A stretch of 64,000 nucleotides of DNA from an uncultured Sphingomonadaceae bacterium (GTDB taxonomy: Bacteria; Pseudomonadota; Alphaproteobacteria; Sphingomonadales; Sphingomonadaceae): assembly GCA_947493215.1 (NCBI GenBank), contig CANLQE010000004.1:124001-188000 (forward strand), read 5' to 3'. Of this stretch, positions 33,043-40,249 are shown piece after piece (position 1 is the stretch's first letter; each line of letters starts with the position of its first letter). The notes under the pieces are model-generated. The model searched no databases. It was not told the origin of the DNA and was given only the letters and a program-made list of their open reading frames with translations. The translations under genes and the position numbers were made by a program.

Positions 33043-33966
33043 GTGCGCCCATCACTACTTTTAATTTTTTCGTTTCTAACGCTGATCTGTCTGGCTTCTT
33101 ATTCGGCAGCTCAATCTCAGACAATCCACGATAAGCCGGTGCAATCCGATATCACAATCACACGTGATTTCGTGTCAGGCACGTTTGGCCAGGTCCATGT
33201 ACGGATAGCAAAACCGACAGTGCAAACCAGCCAGCCACCGCTGATATTGTTTCACCCAACCCCTTATTCCGGGGATTATTTTGTCAAATATATGCGGCTG
33301 ATGGCACAGGACCGAATTGTGGTGGCGATAGACACACCGGGATATGGGGATTCTGACAGGCCCAAGGAACTGCCATCAATCAACGATTACGCGACGTCTG
33401 CTGGGGCAGCAATTGATGCGATGGGTTTTGGCAAGGAACAGATTGATCTTCTTGGCTATCATACTGGAGGATTGATAGCCGTTGAGCTAGCTGCGACACG
33501 TCCAGACACGGTGCGCCGATTGGTTTTACCCGGATTTCCTTTCTTTGCCGGAGACGATAGGGAAAAGGCATATGAGGAAAATGTAAAGCCGGACCCGGTG
33601 GAAACCGATGGCTCGCATTTGTCGAAAAAATGGGAATTCTCAAATATGGCTGCGCCAGCTGGTCTGAGTCTGGAGCGTGGGCAAGAGCATTTCAACGATT
33701 CCGTCCAATGCTATCCCCATTGCTGGCAGGCCTATCACGCGGTCTTTTCGTATGAGACGGAAAAACAACTCCAGAAGATTGCACAACCTGTGTTGCTCAT
33801 CACCATCAATGGCAGCCTGAAAAAAGAAACGGAAACGGCCCGTAAATATATTTCCGATGCGAAGCTGGTTCATATTCCGGAAATAACTTTGGGCGGCTTT
33901 GACCTGTTTCCTGAGAAATATGCGAAGCTGTCCAGAGATTTTCTAAAGAACAGAGAAATCAAATAA
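33043..33966 (+). CDS. Secreted alpha/beta-hydrolase fold protein without the nucleophile serine
   Basis: A 307-residue protein with an N-terminal signal peptide (RPSLLLIFSFLTLICLASYSAAQS) and an alpha/beta hydrolase core: LILFHPTPYSGDYF (oxyanion-type loop), VAIDTPGYGDSDRP and the nucleophile elbow LLGYHTGGLIA. The elbow reads G138-Y-H140-T-G142, so His replaces the Ser of GxSxG; the usual C-terminal His also seems missing (LGGFDLFPEKYA). The GTG at 33043 has AGAGGA six bases upstream and gives a clean signal peptide; an ATG at 33019 is the alternative. Whether it is a pseudoenzyme or a variant enzyme cannot be told. It is convergent with the methyltransferase gene, with a repeat hairpin between. 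Confidence 0.75.
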   Translation: MRPSLLLIFSFLTLICLASYSAAQSQTIHDKPVQSDITITRDFVSGTFGQVHVRIAKPTVQTSQPPLILFHPTPYSGDYFVKYMRLMAQDRIVVAIDTPGYGDSDRPKELPSINDYATSAGAAIDAMGFGKEQIDLLGYHTGGLIAVELAATRPDTVRRLVLPGFPFFAGDDREKAYEENVKPDPVETDGSHLSKKWEFSNMAAPAGLSLERGQEHFNDSVQCYPHCWQAYHAVFSYETEKQLQKIAQPVLLITINGSLKKETETARKYISDAKLVHIPEITLGGFDLFPEKYAKLSRDFLKNREIK

Positions 33967-33988
33967 TGGCGGCACAAAAACATCAGAG

Positions 33989-34023
33989 CCAGTGTCCGTT
34001 TTCGGGATTAAAGCAGACACTGG
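33989..34023 (-). repeat. Half-copy of the repeat between convergent genes
   Basis: CCAGTGTCCGTTTTC, loop GGGAT, TAAAGCAGACACTGG: a 35-base hairpin whose outer six bases have changed in a compensating way (CCAGTG/CACTGG instead of CTAATG/CATTAG). It lies between 3' ends at 33966 and 34033. Confidence 0.85.
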
Positions 34024-34032
34024 TCAGGACTG

Positions 34033-35094
34033 CTAGCCAGTTACTTCTAGCACCATATTGGTCGGTGTTTCCGTTGCGCGGCTGACATTCGAAAAGCCTG
34101 CTTGATTGAGTACTTCGGTCAACCGCCTTTGACCGGCCTGTGCACCCAAACCTAGGCCAACTTCCTGAGCTACCGAAGTGGGCGTACAAATAGTGGTTGA
34201 GAAAGCATAAAAAATTTGACCTAGCGGATGGAGGTTTTCACTCATGCTATCTCCTGCAAGTGGTTCGACAAGCATGAAAGTACCATTCGGGCGCAACGCT
34301 TTTTTGATATGAGATGCAGCCCCAACCGGGTCTCCCATATCATGCAGTGCATCAAATATGCATGCGAAGTCGAAATTATCTCCTTCAAAATCTTGAGCCC
34401 GGGCAACCTGAAACTCTATGTTGCTGACTCCTGCTTTTTGGGCCTTGGCTTTTGCTTCCTCGATAGACGGTCCGTGAAAATCAATCCCGACAATTGTAGA
34501 ATTTGGATAGGCTTCGGCCATCAGGATTGTGGATGATCCATGCCCGCAAGCAATGTCCACGACCATTGCCCCTGCCTTGAGTTTTTCTTCTACCCCGCCG
34601 AGCGATGGTATCCAATTGTCGATCAGGTTTGCAGCATAGCCCGGGCGGAAGAAACGATCTGTCCCGCAGAAGCAACACTCACTATGATCGCCCCAAGGCC
34701 GTCCTTCACCCGACTTGAAAGTCTCGACTGCTTTGGCTTGCGTTTCATATTGCGATACAACTGACTGGAAAAAACCCTGCATACATGCAGGTTGTCCTTC
34801 TCTTGCAAAAATCAGAGCTTGTTCTTCTGACAATGAAAACCGGTCGTCATCGGCATGATAAGTCACATAACCAGCCGCAGCATTTGAACCCAACCACTGC
34901 AAAAGATATTTTGAGTTAAGTCCGGTTTTCGCAGCAAGTTCATCCAACGTTAGCGCACCAGCGCCATCCATCGCATCATATACCCCAGTCTGATCACCTA
35001 TATAGGACATAAAAAGGCTCATCGCCCCGGCTATATCGCCGATTACTTTGCCGGCTAGTGCTTCTAGTTTGGCTTCGTCAACTTGCTTCGTCAT
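34033..35094 (-). CDS. Two-domain SAM-dependent methyltransferase (Rv2258c-like)
   Basis: A 353-residue protein with an N-terminal winged-helix-like dimerisation domain (residues about 15-100, GVYDAMDGAGALTLDELAAKTGL, YLLQWLGSNAAAGYV) and a C-terminal methyltransferase domain with motif I VVDIACGHGSSTI, IVGIDFHGPSIEEA, FDFACIFDALHDMGDP and LRPNGTFMLVEPLAGD. The layout is that of the Rv2258c-like family and of plant-type O-methyltransferases. Substrate unknown. A conspicuous ECCFCGTDRFFRPGYA segment follows the first domain. It is a single-gene unit ended by a repeat hairpin. Confidence 0.85.
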   Translation of the reverse strand: MTKQVDEAKLEALAGKVIGDIAGAMSLFMSYIGDQTGVYDAMDGAGALTLDELAAKTGLNSKYLLQWLGSNAAAGYVTYHADDDRFSLSEEQALIFAREGQPACMQGFFQSVVSQYETQAKAVETFKSGEGRPWGDHSECCFCGTDRFFRPGYAANLIDNWIPSLGGVEEKLKAGAMVVDIACGHGSSTILMAEAYPNSTIVGIDFHGPSIEEAKAKAQKAGVSNIEFQVARAQDFEGDNFDFACIFDALHDMGDPVGAASHIKKALRPNGTFMLVEPLAGDSMSENLHPLGQIFYAFSTTICTPTSVAQEVGLGLGAQAGQRRLTEVLNQAGFSNVSRATETPTNMVLEVTG

Positions 35095-35218
35095 TTCGCT
35101 GTCTCCCGATCAGCGACCCGTAAACCGATTACCATGTTTTCCTACAGACCGATATATAGGATTTTCATCATCACGTTTTATGCTCGGATTACTGACGGTT
35201 GATTGAATCATGCTATAC

Positions 35219-35252
35219 CTAATGTCCGCTTTCGGGATAAAGCAGACATCCT
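35219..35252 (-). repeat. Half-copy of the repeat after gshB
   Basis: CTAATGTCCGCTTT, loop CGGGAT, AAAGCAGACAT, five bases past the gshB stop (minus strand). It is the rightmost copy found in the window and could terminate the rsmI-yraN-gshB unit. Confidence 0.85.
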
Positions 35253-35256
35253 ATAT

Positions 35257-36204
35257 TCACGCCAACCGCCGCTCAATCGCATCCCAAATCATAGCTGACG
35301 TATCGGTGCCATTAAACTTGTCGATCGCCACAATCCCCGTCGGCGACGTCACGTTAATTTCGGTCAGCCATTTGCCGCCGATCACATCAATGCCGACAAA
35401 GAGCAGCCCTAGCCGTTTCAGGTCAGGCCCCATGGCCGCGCAAATTTCTTTCTCGCGGTCGGTTAGTCCCGCCGCTTCGGCATAGCCGCCTTGCGCCAGG
35501 TTGGAGCGGAACTCGCCTTTGCCAGGTTTGCGATTGATTGCGCCCGCCACTTCACCGTCGACCAAGACGATGCGTTTATCGCCTTCCTGCACTTCGGGAA
35601 GAAAGGGCTGGACCATGTGAGGCTCTGGCCAAGTCTGGTTAAAAACTTCGATTAAAGCACTTAAATTGCTGCCATCTTCTGGAACCAGAAAGATCGCCTT
35701 GCCGCCATTGCCGTGTAGCGGTTTGACGACAATGCCACCATGTTCCGCCTGAAAGGCACGGATCTCATCGATGTTTCGGCTGACCAATGTCGGCGGCATA
35801 TATTTCGCATAGTCGAGCACATAGACTTTCTCTGGCGCATTGCGCACGGATACCGGATTGTTGACCACCAACGTCTCGCCCTCAATCCGTTCCAGCAAAT
35901 GAGTCGCGGTGATATAGCCGACATCAAAGGGCGGGTCCTGCCGCATCAGCACGACATCAATATCGCTGCCTAGGTCCAGCCGCACCTGCTCGCCAAATTC
36001 ATAATGATCGCCTTCGACCTGCTGCACATGCACTGGATGCGCGAGTGTGGTCAGGCGGCCCGCTAGATAGGTCAGGTCTTTGACATCATAATGGTAAAGC
36101 CGGTGGCCGCGCTTCTGCGCCGCGATCATAAGCGCGAAACTGCTGTCCCCTGCAATATTTACAGTTTCCATCGGGTCCATTTGCATGGCAATTTTCAGGG
36201 TCAT
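35257..36204 (-). CDS. gshB: Glutathione synthetase
   Basis: A 315-residue ATP-grasp enzyme that joins glycine to gamma-glutamylcysteine. It has the N-terminal MQMDPMETVNIAGDSSFALM, VLMRQDPPFDVGYITATHLLE and ATP-grasp motifs KPLHGNGGKAIF, GEFRSNLAQGG and LTEINVTSPTG. Length is typical of the proteobacterial GshB family. It follows yraN after 35 bases in the same direction, an arrangement common in alphaproteobacteria. Glutathione made here would serve the GST-like and isomerase-like proteins of the catabolic cluster. Confidence 0.97.
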   Translation of the reverse strand: MTLKIAMQMDPMETVNIAGDSSFALMIAAQKRGHRLYHYDVKDLTYLAGRLTTLAHPVHVQQVEGDHYEFGEQVRLDLGSDIDVVLMRQDPPFDVGYITATHLLERIEGETLVVNNPVSVRNAPEKVYVLDYAKYMPPTLVSRNIDEIRAFQAEHGGIVVKPLHGNGGKAIFLVPEDGSNLSALIEVFNQTWPEPHMVQPFLPEVQEGDKRIVLVDGEVAGAINRKPGKGEFRSNLAQGGYAEAAGLTDREKEICAAMGPDLKRLGLLFVGIDVIGGKWLTEINVTSPTGIVAIDKFNGTDTSAMIWDAIERRLA

Positions 36205-36239
36205 AGAGGCGCTTTCTTACGTGGTTGGGATTGGCTGGA

Positions 36240-36593
36240 TTAAAACCCATGCCAGACATTGGTTAAATGGGTTGGCAGGCGGCGCGGTGCAACTAAAATT
36301 ACGTCGATCCGCGCATCTTCGCCATTTTGGCAATATTTTGGATAGAGAATTTCGGCAGCTGCAGCGACCCGCTTCAATCGATGAAGGTCAATGGCTGTCT
36401 CTAAATCCTTTGTCTTCGTGCGTGCCTTGACTTCTACAAAGGCAACAAGATTGCGTCGTTTGGCGACCAAGTCCACCTCTCCGCGCGCCGTTCGGACGCG
36501 CTGCGCCAATATGCGCCAGCCATGCAGTCGCAGCCACCCTGCCGCCATGCTCTCTGCACGCCGTCCTTGCTGTTCGGCGCGCTCCCTTTTCAC
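36240..36593 (-). CDS. YraN family (UPF0102) endonuclease-like protein
   Basis: A 117-residue UPF0102 protein with RRAESMAAGWLRLHGWRILAQRVRT and the nuclease-like core GEVDLVAKRRNLVAFVEVKART (the E..D..ExK pattern of restriction-endonuclease-like folds). Role unknown; members are thought to process DNA or Holliday junctions. The start is GTG and overlaps the rsmI stop by four bases (GTGA). Confidence 0.9.
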   Translation of the reverse strand: MKRERAEQQGRRAESMAAGWLRLHGWRILAQRVRTARGEVDLVAKRRNLVAFVEVKARTKTKDLETAIDLHRLKRVAAAAEILYPKYCQNGEDARIDVILVAPRRLPTHLTNVWHGF

Positions 36594-37435
36594 TGCTGGC
36601 CTTCCGCTTTCCAGCGATTGGCCAGTTCATATAACTCTTTGCGGTCGGCCCCGTGAGAGCGCGCCACTTCCCCCGCAGCCTTGGACGCTGGAAGCCGTTG
36701 CAATGCCTCACGCAACGCATCCTCAATATCGGCGCTGCTCGCTGGTTCCGCTGCGCCCGGCGGTCCAATGACGACGACAATCTCGCCCTTTGGCTTTTCA
36801 TCAGCATAGCGGCTTGCCAATTCGGCCAGACTGCCGGTCACCGTTTCTTCGAACTTCTTGGTGATTTCGCGAATGACGGCGGCTGGACGATCGCCCAAAT
36901 TGGCGAATGCATCAGCGAGCATCCCCCCGAGCCGCGAACCATTTTCATAGAAAATCAACGTCGCTTTGATCGCTTTTAACTCCGCCAACGCCTCACCCCG
37001 CGCTTTCATTTTGCTTGGCAGGAACCCCTCGAACAAAAATCTATCGCTAGGCAATCCGGACAAGGTCAGTGCGGCAATCACAGCGCTTGGCCCCGGTATG
37101 GTCGTGACATAGGCACCATGCGCTTGTGCGTCGCGAACCAGCTTATAACCGGGGTCAGAGATAAGCGGGGTGCCAGCATCGCTGACCAGTGCGACAATTT
37201 TACATCCTATGGCCGCTAAAATTTCTTGCCGCTCCTGCTCGCCCTTGTGGTCATTGTAAACCTTCATCCTACCCTTTTTGCCGATATAATTCAAAAGCTT
37301 GCCAGTCACTCTTGAATCTTCGACTAAAATGAGATCGGCGATTCCCAAGATTTCTTCGGCGCGGCGCGACAAATCTCCAAGGTTGCCGATTGGTGTGGCG
37401 ACGATATACAGGCCATGTTCAACGGGAGCAGACAT
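36590..37435 (-). CDS. rsmI: 16S rRNA (cytidine-2'-O)-methyltransferase RsmI
   Basis: A 281-residue tetrapyrrole-methylase-fold enzyme that methylates C1402 of 16S rRNA. The family motifs GLYIVATPIGNLGDLSRRA, LILVEDSRVTGKLL, VSDAGTPLISDPGYKLVRDA and PGPSAVIAALTLSGLP are present. The open frame runs further upstream, but the start at 37435 fits the family; it lies one base from the lppC start on the other strand. The C-terminal 60 residues (from EPASSADIEDALREAL) match the RsmI helical tail. It overlaps yraN. Confidence 0.95.
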   Translation of the reverse strand: MSAPVEHGLYIVATPIGNLGDLSRRAEEILGIADLILVEDSRVTGKLLNYIGKKGRMKVYNDHKGEQERQEILAAIGCKIVALVSDAGTPLISDPGYKLVRDAQAHGAYVTTIPGPSAVIAALTLSGLPSDRFLFEGFLPSKMKARGEALAELKAIKATLIFYENGSRLGGMLADAFANLGDRPAAVIREITKKFEETVTGSLAELASRYADEKPKGEIVVVIGPPGAAEPASSADIEDALREALQRLPASKAAGEVARSHGADRKELYELANRWKAEGQQ

Positions 37436-37436
37436 A

Positions 37437-38666
37437 ATGAACGCCATGACAGATAATTCGCATGTAGGACAGGATGAAAAAACATCTGTCCCCACACCAT
37501 GTGCACCTGCGCAATCAGGACGTCGGAGCTTGCTGAAATATGCCGGGCTAGCAGGAATCATTTTCCTCGCCGGTTGTGAATCAGTGGTGCCCCGTGGAGG
37601 AGAACGGCCAACCCGGCCAACGCCGACACCGCCGCCTGTGACCGGCAACTTGCCCACCGATCAGAAACATCACCGCATTGCTTTGCTGGTGCCCCTGTCT
37701 GGCAAAAATGCTGGCGTCGGGCAATCGCTTGCCAATGCGACAACGATGGCACTGCTCGATACCAAGGCGCAGAATATCCGCATGACCAGCTATGACACAG
37801 CCAAAGGCATCACCGCTGCTGCAAGCAAAGCGATTTCCGATGGCAACAAGCTGATCATCGGGCCCCTGCTCAGCGACAATGTTGTAGCTACAGCGAATAT
37901 TGCACGGCCGGCTGGCGTGCCAATCCTTAGCTTCTCTAATGATGCCGGAGTTGCCGGCAATAACGTTTTCCTGCTGGGCCATATTCCTTCGCAGTCGATT
38001 GACCGGGTGATTGGCTATGCCAAGTCTAAGGGTATGAGCCGCTTTGCCGCGCTAGTGCCCAATGGCGTCTATGGACAACGGGCATCTTCAACCCTGCTTC
38101 GCTCCGTAAAGGATGCTGGCGGGACGGTAATCTCAATCCAGAATTTCAACCGGGATTCCAAATCCATCGAAGCAGCGACCAAAAAGCTCTCGCAAAATGG
38201 CGACTTTGACGCAGTGCTGCTCGCGGACAATGGCACTATGGCTATCAAAGCTGCGCCCTACATTCGGAAAAATGCAAGTGGCAGCGCCAAAATTCTTGGC
38301 ACGGACTTGTGGAATACCAGCAGCAATCTTGCTGGGTCACCGGCCATGCGCGGGGCTTGGTTTGCCAGTGTTTCAGACGGGCTTTACCGGCAATATGCCG
38401 ACAAATATCGTAGCCGCTATGGCCGCGCGCCGTTCCGGCTATCAAGCTTGGGATATGACTCGGTTCTGTTGACCGTAAAAGTCGCGCAAAACTGGAAAGT
38501 TGGCTCGCCCTTCCCGATCAGGCAACTCACCGATTCCGGTGGGTTTATCGGGTTAGACGGCGTCTTCCGTTTCCGCCGTAGTGGCATTTCCGAACGCGCT
38601 CTGGAGGTGCAAGAGATCAAAAGCGGAAGCTTCGGCGTCGTCGATCCGGCACCTAAAGGCTTTTAG
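37437..38666 (+). CDS. Penicillin-binding protein activator, LppC/LpoA-type lipoprotein
   Basis: A 409-residue lipoprotein of the LppC family with a type 1 periplasmic-binding-like fold. An extended cytoplasmic start leads into the signal GRRSLLKYAGLAGIIFLAGCES (lipobox LAGC), a proline-rich linker and the binding domain (HHRIALLVPLSGKNAGVGQSLANATTMALLD, IIGPLLSDNVVATA, PILSFSNDAGV). In gammaproteobacteria LpoA activates PBP1A. GGGAG lies eight bases before the ATG. Divergent from rsmI with one base between the start codons; convergent with transaldolase through a terminator hairpin. Confidence 0.9.
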   Translation: MNAMTDNSHVGQDEKTSVPTPCAPAQSGRRSLLKYAGLAGIIFLAGCESVVPRGGERPTRPTPTPPPVTGNLPTDQKHHRIALLVPLSGKNAGVGQSLANATTMALLDTKAQNIRMTSYDTAKGITAAASKAISDGNKLIIGPLLSDNVVATANIARPAGVPILSFSNDAGVAGNNVFLLGHIPSQSIDRVIGYAKSKGMSRFAALVPNGVYGQRASSTLLRSVKDAGGTVISIQNFNRDSKSIEAATKKLSQNGDFDAVLLADNGTMAIKAAPYIRKNASGSAKILGTDLWNTSSNLAGSPAMRGAWFASVSDGLYRQYADKYRSRYGRAPFRLSSLGYDSVLLTVKVAQNWKVGSPFPIRQLTDSGGFIGLDGVFRFRRSGISERALEVQEIKSGSFGVVDPAPKGF

Positions 38667-38672
38667 CCTTGG

Positions 38673-38702
38673 TTGTCATTCCAGCTGTCACTGGAATGAC
38701 AA
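38673..38702. terminator. Bidirectional terminator between lppC and transaldolase
   Basis: TTGTCATTCCAG at 38673-38684 pairs perfectly over 12 bases with CTGGAATGACAA at 38691-38702 around the loop CTGTCA. It starts seven bases after the lppC stop and ends 12 bases before the transaldolase 3' end. U-tracts are short on both strands. Confidence 0.75.
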
Positions 38703-38713
38703 GATGCTATTGA

Positions 38714-39367
38714 TTACCCGATATTCTGGCCGGTATCTGCCCAATCCTTAAGGAATCCTTCGATACCCTTGTCGGTTAGCACATGCTTGAACAGGCCACG
38801 AATGACGTTGGGCGGCATTGTGCCGACATCGGCACCAATGCGTGCGGATTCCAGAACATGGATCGGGTGGCGGATAGAGGCGACCAGAATTTCGGTATCA
38901 AAAGCATAATTATCATAAATCAGCCGGATATCATCGATCAGCTTCATGCCATCGAAACCATTATCATCATGGCGACCGACAAAGGGGGAGATGAAGCTCG
39001 CGCCTGCTTTTGCCGCCAATAATGCTTGATTGGCAGAGAAGCAAAGCGTGACATTGACCATCGTGCCTTCGTTAGTTAGCGCCTTGCAAGTTTTCAGGCC
39101 ATCGATGGTGAGCGGCACTTTGATGCAGACGTTATCCGCAATTTTGCGCAAGATTTCGGCTTCTTTCATCATCGTTTCATGGTCCAGCGCGACGACTTCG
39201 GCAGAGACCGGTCCATCGGTCAGACCGCAAATTTCCTTTGTCACTTCCATGATATCACGCCCGGATTTTTTGATCAGCGAGGGGTTGGTGGTCACGCCAT
39301 CAACCATTCCCGTGGCGGCAAGATCGGCAATTTCGGCAGTATCAGCGGTGTCTACAAAAAATTTCAT
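38714..39367 (-). CDS. Transaldolase / fructose-6-phosphate aldolase family
   Basis: A 217-residue single-domain TIM barrel of the short transaldolase (TalC/FSA) group. The start [32 protein letters not shown], the Schiff-base lysine in CIKVPLT and the [14 protein letters not shown] segment are diagnostic. It transfers dihydroxyacetone units between sugar phosphates in the non-oxidative pentose phosphate pathway; aldolase versus transaldolase activity cannot be decided from sequence alone. Monocistronic, ended by the shared hairpin. Confidence 0.93.
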   Translation of the reverse strand: MKFFVDTADTAEIADLAATGMVDGVTTNPSLIKKSGRDIMEVTKEICGLTDGPVSAEVVALDHETMMKEAEILRKIADNVCIKVPLTIDGLKTCKALTNEGTMVNVTLCFSANQALLAAKAGASFISPFVGRHDDNGFDGMKLIDDIRLIYDNYAFDTEILVASIRHPIHVLESARIGADVGTMPPNVIRGLFKHVLTDKGIEGFLKDWADTGQNIG

Positions 39368-39499
39368 GCGGTCTGGGCTCCTGATGCGGGTGCGTTAATA
39401 GATATTGCAAGATACCTACCGTCTTTTCCGGCAACACGAAACACAGCACCGGGAAAAGCTGTGCAGAAAACTGTGGATAGCTTGGGGGCTATTTGGGGA

Positions 39500-40174
39500 T
39501 TAGGTCAGACCGAACACGCCTATCAGCAGCGGATCATTGGTCGCCTGCGGGTTGGCCCTGATCTTGGCTTCTTGCGCGCCGATGGACCGGTAGATCGCAT
39601 CGCTCACCGCGTTCGTTACATCGCCGCTGATATCCGCAAAATCGATGTCGCTGACTTGCGACAATACCAGATTGATAATCTCGTTGTCGAACAGGTTCAG
39701 GCCCTCGCTGACCCCAGGCAATATCCGGGTCGCCAGCGATGTGCCAAGCTGACCTTGCAAGAGGTCGGTCGCGGCACGGTCGCCGCCGTTGATGATCGCC
39801 GCGGCATCGGATATGCTCATCCCGCGGATTGTGTCAGCAATGACCGGAGCAGCCAGTTCCGCGCCTTTTTCGGCCGCACGATTAACTTGCTTAAGCAGAC
39901 GCTTCTGGATTGGTTTGGATCGCAGCATCGCTGTTGCAATATTTGTCACACGCGTGCCGCCTAACCTGTCAGGAACGGATATCCGGGCAACCTGGCTGTC
40001 AAAAAATCCGTTAGGTTGCATCAGCTCGGCAAACGCATTTTGCGAAGATAGCGTCAGCAAGCGTTTAACCGCCTCGGTCAGGCTCAATGTTGGCAGACTA
40101 GCGCAACCCGGCAGTGATAGCATGGCGGCGGCACCGCCTGCAGCCAGAAAATTCCGGCGATTGATGTTTTCCAT
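39500..40174 (-). CDS. DUF4197 family exported lipoprotein
   Basis: A 224-residue DUF4197 protein. An RR-containing export signal (NRRNFLAAGGAAAMLSLPGCAS) ends in a lipobox-like PGC, suggesting a Tat-type lipoprotein, and is followed by a helical domain with the family pattern GFFDSQVARISVP, MLRSKPIQKRLLKQVNRAAEKGAELAAP and INGGDRAATDLLQGQLGTSLATRILP. Function unknown; DUF4197 is widespread in the periplasm of proteobacteria. GGGGAG lies eight bases before the ATG at 40174, which is preferred to a start 75 bases further up. Confidence 0.88.
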   Translation of the reverse strand: MENINRRNFLAAGGAAAMLSLPGCASLPTLSLTEAVKRLLTLSSQNAFAELMQPNGFFDSQVARISVPDRLGGTRVTNIATAMLRSKPIQKRLLKQVNRAAEKGAELAAPVIADTIRGMSISDAAAIINGGDRAATDLLQGQLGTSLATRILPGVSEGLNLFDNEIINLVLSQVSDIDFADISGDVTNAVSDAIYRSIGAQEAKIRANPQATNDPLLIGVFGLT

Positions 40175-40249
40175 GTTCTTACTCCCCTGGCCCCTAGAAC
40201 CGTCATAGCAGTTGGTGACGCGATCCCAAAGCATGCTTATAGAAGGCAA

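Noticed and set aside
39472-39482. DnaA-box-like TGTGGATAG between transaldolase and DUF4197 genes
   Set aside because: Single imperfect box without neighbours or an AT-rich unwinding region; no origin signal.
39179-39964. Plus-strand open frame of 261 codons over the transaldolase/DUF4197 region
   Set aside because: It is antisense to two well-supported genes and crosses their intergenic region without a recognisable domain.
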